From: Cellulophaga sp. HaHa_2_95
Lineage (GTDB): Bacteria; Bacteroidota; Bacteroidia; Flavobacteriales; Flavobacteriaceae
Length of the DNA stretch: 64,000 nt
Direction of reading: 5' to 3'
NCBI RefSeq assembly: GCF_019278565.1
Contig: NZ_CP058988.1
Location: forward strand, 3,596,001-3,660,000
The notes under the pieces are model-generated. The model saw nothing but the letters and a program-made list of their open reading frames with translations. It was not told the DNA's origin and did not search any database. Made by a program: the position numbers and the translations under genes. Shown one piece after another: positions 61,328 through 64,000 of this stretch. Position 1 is the stretch's first letter. Each line of letters begins with the position of its first letter.

Positions 61328-61343
61328 TTAAAACCAGATTCAA

Positions 61344-61763
61344 ATGAAAAATTTAGTCGTTACCTCTATTCTAATTTTATGTGCTATTTTCGCCAAAGCT
61401 CAAGAAACACAAAGCCACACCCTAGCAGTATCTATTGATAATATCTCTAATAACAATGGCAAAGTGTTACTTTCATTACATACTGTAGATACGTTTATGA
61501 AAGGGCCCGGCATACAAAATATAGCGAGTGAAATAGTGGACGGGAAAATAAATGTAAACTTTGAAAATATAGTCCCTGGAAATTATGCTATTATGGCGGT
61601 GCATGATGAAAATGATAATAAGCGCATGGATTTCGAAACTAATGGGATGCCAAAAGAAAACTACGGTATGTCTGGAAATGATATGTCTTATGGCCCACCA
61701 CGTTTTGATGATGCAAAATTTTCGCTAACGAATGAAGATTTAGCATTTATCATTCGGTTTTAA
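61344..61763 (+). CDS. DUF2141 exported protein
   Basis: A 139-residue secreted protein: signal peptide to about residue 19 (FAKAQE), then a DUF2141 domain with LAVSIDNISNNNGKVLLSL, GNYAIMAVHDENDNKRMDFETNGMPKENYG and a terminal LAFIIRF beta strand. The AVHDENxNxxxDxxxxGxPxExYG motif is diagnostic of the family. Members are beta-rich secreted proteins of unknown function. The gene sits alone before the dps gene on the other strand. Confidence 0.9.
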   Translation: MKNLVVTSILILCAIFAKAQETQSHTLAVSIDNISNNNGKVLLSLHTVDTFMKGPGIQNIASEIVDGKINVNFENIVPGNYAIMAVHDENDNKRMDFETNGMPKENYGMSGNDMSYGPPRFDDAKFSLTNEDLAFIIRF

Positions 61764-61770
61764 AACTAGA

Positions 61771-61806
61771 AAAGCCTCTTAACACAAGGCTAAGAGGCTT
61801 TTTTTA
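61771..61806. terminator. Bidirectional terminator, DUF2141 gene and dps
   Basis: AAAGCCTCTTA and TAAGAGGCTTT form a perfect stem around ACACAAGGC, flanked by A- and T-runs, between convergent genes. Confidence 0.88.
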
Positions 61807-61821
61807 TAACTAGTACTGAAT

Positions 61822-62301
61822 TTACACTTCTTCTGTTAACCAAGCTTTCATCATCCAAACAGTTTTCTCTTGTTCTGCAATAAAATCGCTCATCATAGAA
61901 TTTGTACCCTCATCATCGGCATCTCCTGAAGTATTTAAAATTTTTCGTTCTATAACAAGTAATTTGCTTAAAGAATCTACAATTAAATGTATTGCTGCTT
62001 CATCTTTATGAATATTTTTACCTACTTCAATCGTAGAATTTGCAATATAATCTTCAAAGGTGTGCAAGGGAAGCCCGCCTAAAGTTAATATCCTTTCTGC
62101 AATCATATCTACTTTCTCATTGGCATCAGTATATAACTCCTCAAACTTGATATGCAAGTCAAAAAAGCGTTTTCCTTTAATATTCCAGTGAATACCTCTT
62201 AAATTTTGATAATATCTTTGAAAATTGGCTAATAACGTATTTAAATCATCACTTAATTGTGCTGATTTCGCTGCGTCTAATCCTATGCTATTTAGTTTCA
62301 T
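61822..62301 (-). CDS. dps: Dps family DNA-binding ferritin-like protein
   Basis: Protects DNA against oxidative stress by mineralising iron in a 12-subunit cage. The 159-residue mature form carries the ferroxidase motif HWNIKGKRFFDLHIKFEELYTDANEKVDMIAERI with its His and Asp/Glu ligands, and the helical C-terminus. Longer frames begin at 62340 and 62322, but a TAAATTTG box (62325-62332) lies there, and MKLNSIGLD (ATG 62301) is the usual Dps start. Divergent from oxyR, the likely regulator. Confidence 0.93.
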   Translation of the reverse strand: MKLNSIGLDAAKSAQLSDDLNTLLANFQRYYQNLRGIHWNIKGKRFFDLHIKFEELYTDANEKVDMIAERILTLGGLPLHTFEDYIANSTIEVGKNIHKDEAAIHLIVDSLSKLLVIERKILNTSGDADDEGTNSMMSDFIAEQEKTVWMMKAWLTEEV

Positions 62302-62403
62302 AATATATGCTTTTGATTTCATAACAAATTTACAAAACATATACCCCTAAGACCATAAGATTCATTGATAGTTTTTATATTTTTATAGCCTAAAACAATA
62401 CAA

Positions 62404-63342
62404 ATGACAATAACGCAATTGCAATATGTTTTGGCTGTTGCCGAATACCAAAATTTTACCCTAGCTGCGGAGAAAAGTTTCGTGACTCAGCCGACTCTAA
62501 GCATGCAAGTTCAGAAATTAGAGGATGAACTAGATGTGTTAATTTTTGATCGTGGTAAGAAACCAATTGCCGTTACTGAAGTAGGAAAAAAAATTGTAGC
62601 ACAAGCAAAAAATATTGTCAACGAAGCCAATAGGATAAAAGATATTGTTGACCAAGAAAAAGGCTTTATAGGAGGTGAATTTACATTGGGAATCATCCCT
62701 ACAGTAATGCCTACATTACTACCTATGTTCTTAAATACTTTTATCAAAAAGTATCCTAAAGTAAATCTTATCATCAAAGAACAGAATACTGAGGATATGA
62801 TTCGAAATATTCAAGACGGCCATTTAGATGCCGGTATTGCTGTTACACCTTTAGAAATAGAGTATATCAAAGAACGCCCCTTGTATTATGAACCTTTTGT
62901 TGGTTATGTGCCTAAAAACCATAAACTAAATGGTATAGACAAGCTTAAGACTGAAGATTTAGATATAAACGATGTGCTACTCTTAAGAGACGGACATTGT
63001 TTTAGAGATGGGGTCATTAATCTTTGTAAAGCATCTAAAGATGCGCAAGGTGAGGCCTTTCAATTACAAAGTGGAAGTTTTGAAACCTTAGTGAATTTAG
63101 TAAATGAAGGAATGGGGATGACACTACTTCCTTTTTTAAACACGCTAACACTAGATGAGCGTAAAAAAGAAAACTTAAAGTATTTTGAAAGTCCATCTCC
63201 TGCCAGAGAGGTTAGTTTAATCTACCATAAAAGCGAATTAAAAATACAAATTACAGAAGCGCTTAGGGAAGTAATTTCTAGTATCGTTAGAGGTGCTATT
63301 GCTTTTCAAGATGTAAAAATTATAAGTCCACTTAATAAATAG
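62404..63342 (+). CDS. oxyR: Peroxide-sensing LysR-type regulator OxyR
   Basis: A 312-residue LysR regulator. N-terminal winged helix MTITQLQYVLAVAEYQNFTLA with TLSMQVQKLE recognition helix; then the LysR effector domain. Two cysteines, Cys199 and Cys208, lie in RDGHCFRDGVINLC, exactly the numbering and spacing of the redox pair of E. coli OxyR. On peroxide, an internal disulfide should switch it on. Divergent from dps, a known OxyR target. The gap of 102 bases likely holds both promoters and the OxyR site. A terminator follows. Confidence 0.94.
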   Translation: MTITQLQYVLAVAEYQNFTLAAEKSFVTQPTLSMQVQKLEDELDVLIFDRGKKPIAVTEVGKKIVAQAKNIVNEANRIKDIVDQEKGFIGGEFTLGIIPTVMPTLLPMFLNTFIKKYPKVNLIIKEQNTEDMIRNIQDGHLDAGIAVTPLEIEYIKERPLYYEPFVGYVPKNHKLNGIDKLKTEDLDINDVLLLRDGHCFRDGVINLCKASKDAQGEAFQLQSGSFETLVNLVNEGMGMTLLPFLNTLTLDERKKENLKYFESPSPAREVSLIYHKSELKIQITEALREVISSIVRGAIAFQDVKIISPLNK

Positions 63343-63364
63343 TAACATTAAAAGTTAGCGTAAT

Positions 63365-63398
63365 AAAAAAGCCACTTATTAAAGTGGCTTTTCTTTTA
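63365..63398. terminator. Bidirectional terminator after oxyR
   Basis: AAAAAAGCCACTT and AAAGTGGCTTTT form a stem around ATT, with T-rich run-off on both strands; it also closes the small minus-strand gene whose stop lies at 63396. Confidence 0.85.
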
Positions 63399-63629
63399 TG
63401 TTAAGTATATTAAGCTTTGTTTTAGTTCTGGTTTATCATATATAAATTTCTCTAACCAGAGTTTCAGTTCTTCTACTTCTTCAGGCATGAGTGTTGAAAA
63501 AGCTTTCTTTACTTCTTTACAAAATAACTTTGTATCAAAACTAACTTTATTAAGTACCATTTTAGTGTACTCAAGCATTGATTTAGTCATATTAAAATAT
63601 GTATTAGTTGATTTTACTAAGTTAAACAT
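63396..63629 (-). CDS. Small hypothetical protein
   Basis: A 77-residue, cytosolic, Lys/Glu-rich protein with no signal peptide or membrane helix. Visible segments are YTKMVLNKVSFDTKLFCKEVKKAF, predicted helical, and TLMPEEVEELKLWLEKFI. I recognise its resemblance to a short uncharacterised flavobacterial protein with conserved FDxxLFxxEvxKA and EexxLxxWL patterns, so it is likely a real gene rather than a chance frame. The start may be M1 (63629) or M14 (63590). It lies between convergent genes and shares the oxyR terminator. Confidence 0.65.
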   Translation of the reverse strand: MFNLVKSTNTYFNMTKSMLEYTKMVLNKVSFDTKLFCKEVKKAFSTLMPEEVEELKLWLEKFIYDKPELKQSLIYLT

Positions 63630-63732
63630 AAAAAGGTAATATGTATTGCTCTGAATAAGTTAAAAAATAGATAAATTGTTGTTAATATAGACAAAAAGCA
63701 TAAATTGTTAGGCTAAGAACCGACCTTTAAGA

Positions 63733-64000
63733 ATGAGAAGAATATTATTTTTATTACTGATTATCAACTTATTACATAGTTGTAGCGCTTCAAAAATCAA
63801 AAAAATACGTAAAGAAACACAGCAAGCGTTTATGGAGCCTTTTTACGATAATCAGTTTTTAGGAGTGTTCATTTATGACCCTACAAGAAACGATACACTT
63901 GTAAAATACAATAGTGAAAAATTTTTTACACCTGCTAGTACTACTAAAATAGCCACCTTGTATACTGCCTTAAATGTGTTGCCTAAAAATATACCTTCTC
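63733..64000 (+). CDS. D-alanyl-D-alanine carboxypeptidase/endopeptidase-like lipoprotein (PBP4 type; 3' end missing)
   Basis: An open frame from ATG 63733 to the window edge codes 89 residues. It begins with a lipobox-like signal (INLLHSCSAS, Cys17), then GVFIYDPTRNDTLVKYNSEKFFTPASTTKIATLYTAL. Ser69-x-x-Lys72 in PASTTK is the active-site motif of S13/PBP4-type serine peptidases, which cut peptidoglycan stem peptides. The rest of the domain lies outside, so the S13 class is inferred from the motif context. Confidence 0.8.
   Translation, partial: MRRILFLLLIINLLHSCSASKIKKIRKETQQAFMEPFYDNQFLGVFIYDPTRNDTLVKYNSEKFFTPASTTKIATLYTALNVLPKNIPS

Overview
This window is AT-rich, densely packed chromosomal DNA from a member of the Bacteroidota, most likely a marine, gliding Flavobacteriaceae (Cellulophaga, Maribacter or Zobellia-like; the genus is inference). 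The evidence is a gldI gliding gene, families typical of the phylum (DUF5683, DUF3810, DUF6122, WbqC-like, a very long signal peptidase I, OstA-like protein), a short methylmalonyl-CoA mutase small subunit, many lipoproteins, and repeated TAnnTTTG -7 boxes close upstream of start codons. I see no rRNA, tRNA, prophage, insertion sequence, CRISPR array or recognisable defence system.

Layout. 1-960: end of a drug-efflux MFS gene running off the left edge. 1157-5627: udk, a DivIC/FtsB-like gene and both methylmalonyl-CoA mutase subunits, tightly overlapped. 5973-11708: parA, parB, DUF5683, dapB, lepB, WbqC-like, DUF6122. 11694-18035, minus strand: endonuclease/exonuclease/phosphatase protein, two rhomboids, mutL and a small membrane protein, then ribH and a TPR protein. 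18160-20354: recF, a three-copy intergenic repeat, a lipoprotein and a DUF721 gene. 20459-25988: ndk, a PhoD-like phosphatase, nrnA-like, gldI, a cyclophilin-FKBP fusion and a GH5 cellulase lipoprotein. 26067-33985: M48 protease, pepD, DUF3810 and two exported amidohydrolase-like genes. 34044-39414: molybdenum-cofactor operon moaD-moaA-moaC-mobA-moeB-tauE-moeA. 39488-47231: lipoprotein, rRNA/tRNA methyltransferase, Ste24 protease, SpoT, Fur-family regulator, purA and an orphan exported protein. 47393-58664: OstA-like protein, aminotransferase, TPR, two DUF368 transporters, aroE, DUF349, a small P-loop kinase and a CarboxypepD_reg protein. 58825-64000: histidine kinase, PaiB-like, small exported proteins, divergent dps/oxyR, a small hypothetical, and the start of a PBP4-type peptidase.

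Most of the content is housekeeping: chromosome segregation, mismatch and recombination repair, cell-envelope biogenesis (lepB, OstA, DUF368, PBP4), stringent response, iron and peroxide control, and cofactor synthesis. The best candidates for new biology are non-coding or architectural: a ~110-120 bp tandem hairpin repeat between recF and a lipoprotein gene, a strong terminator-like hairpin inside the 5' coding part of a P-loop kinase gene, a MutL whose endonuclease motifs are gone, and amidohydrolase-like proteins that have lost their metal ligands. Several start codons are re-set here because the longest reading frame begins in or upstream of a promoter box. I did not find a convincing undescribed multi-gene system.
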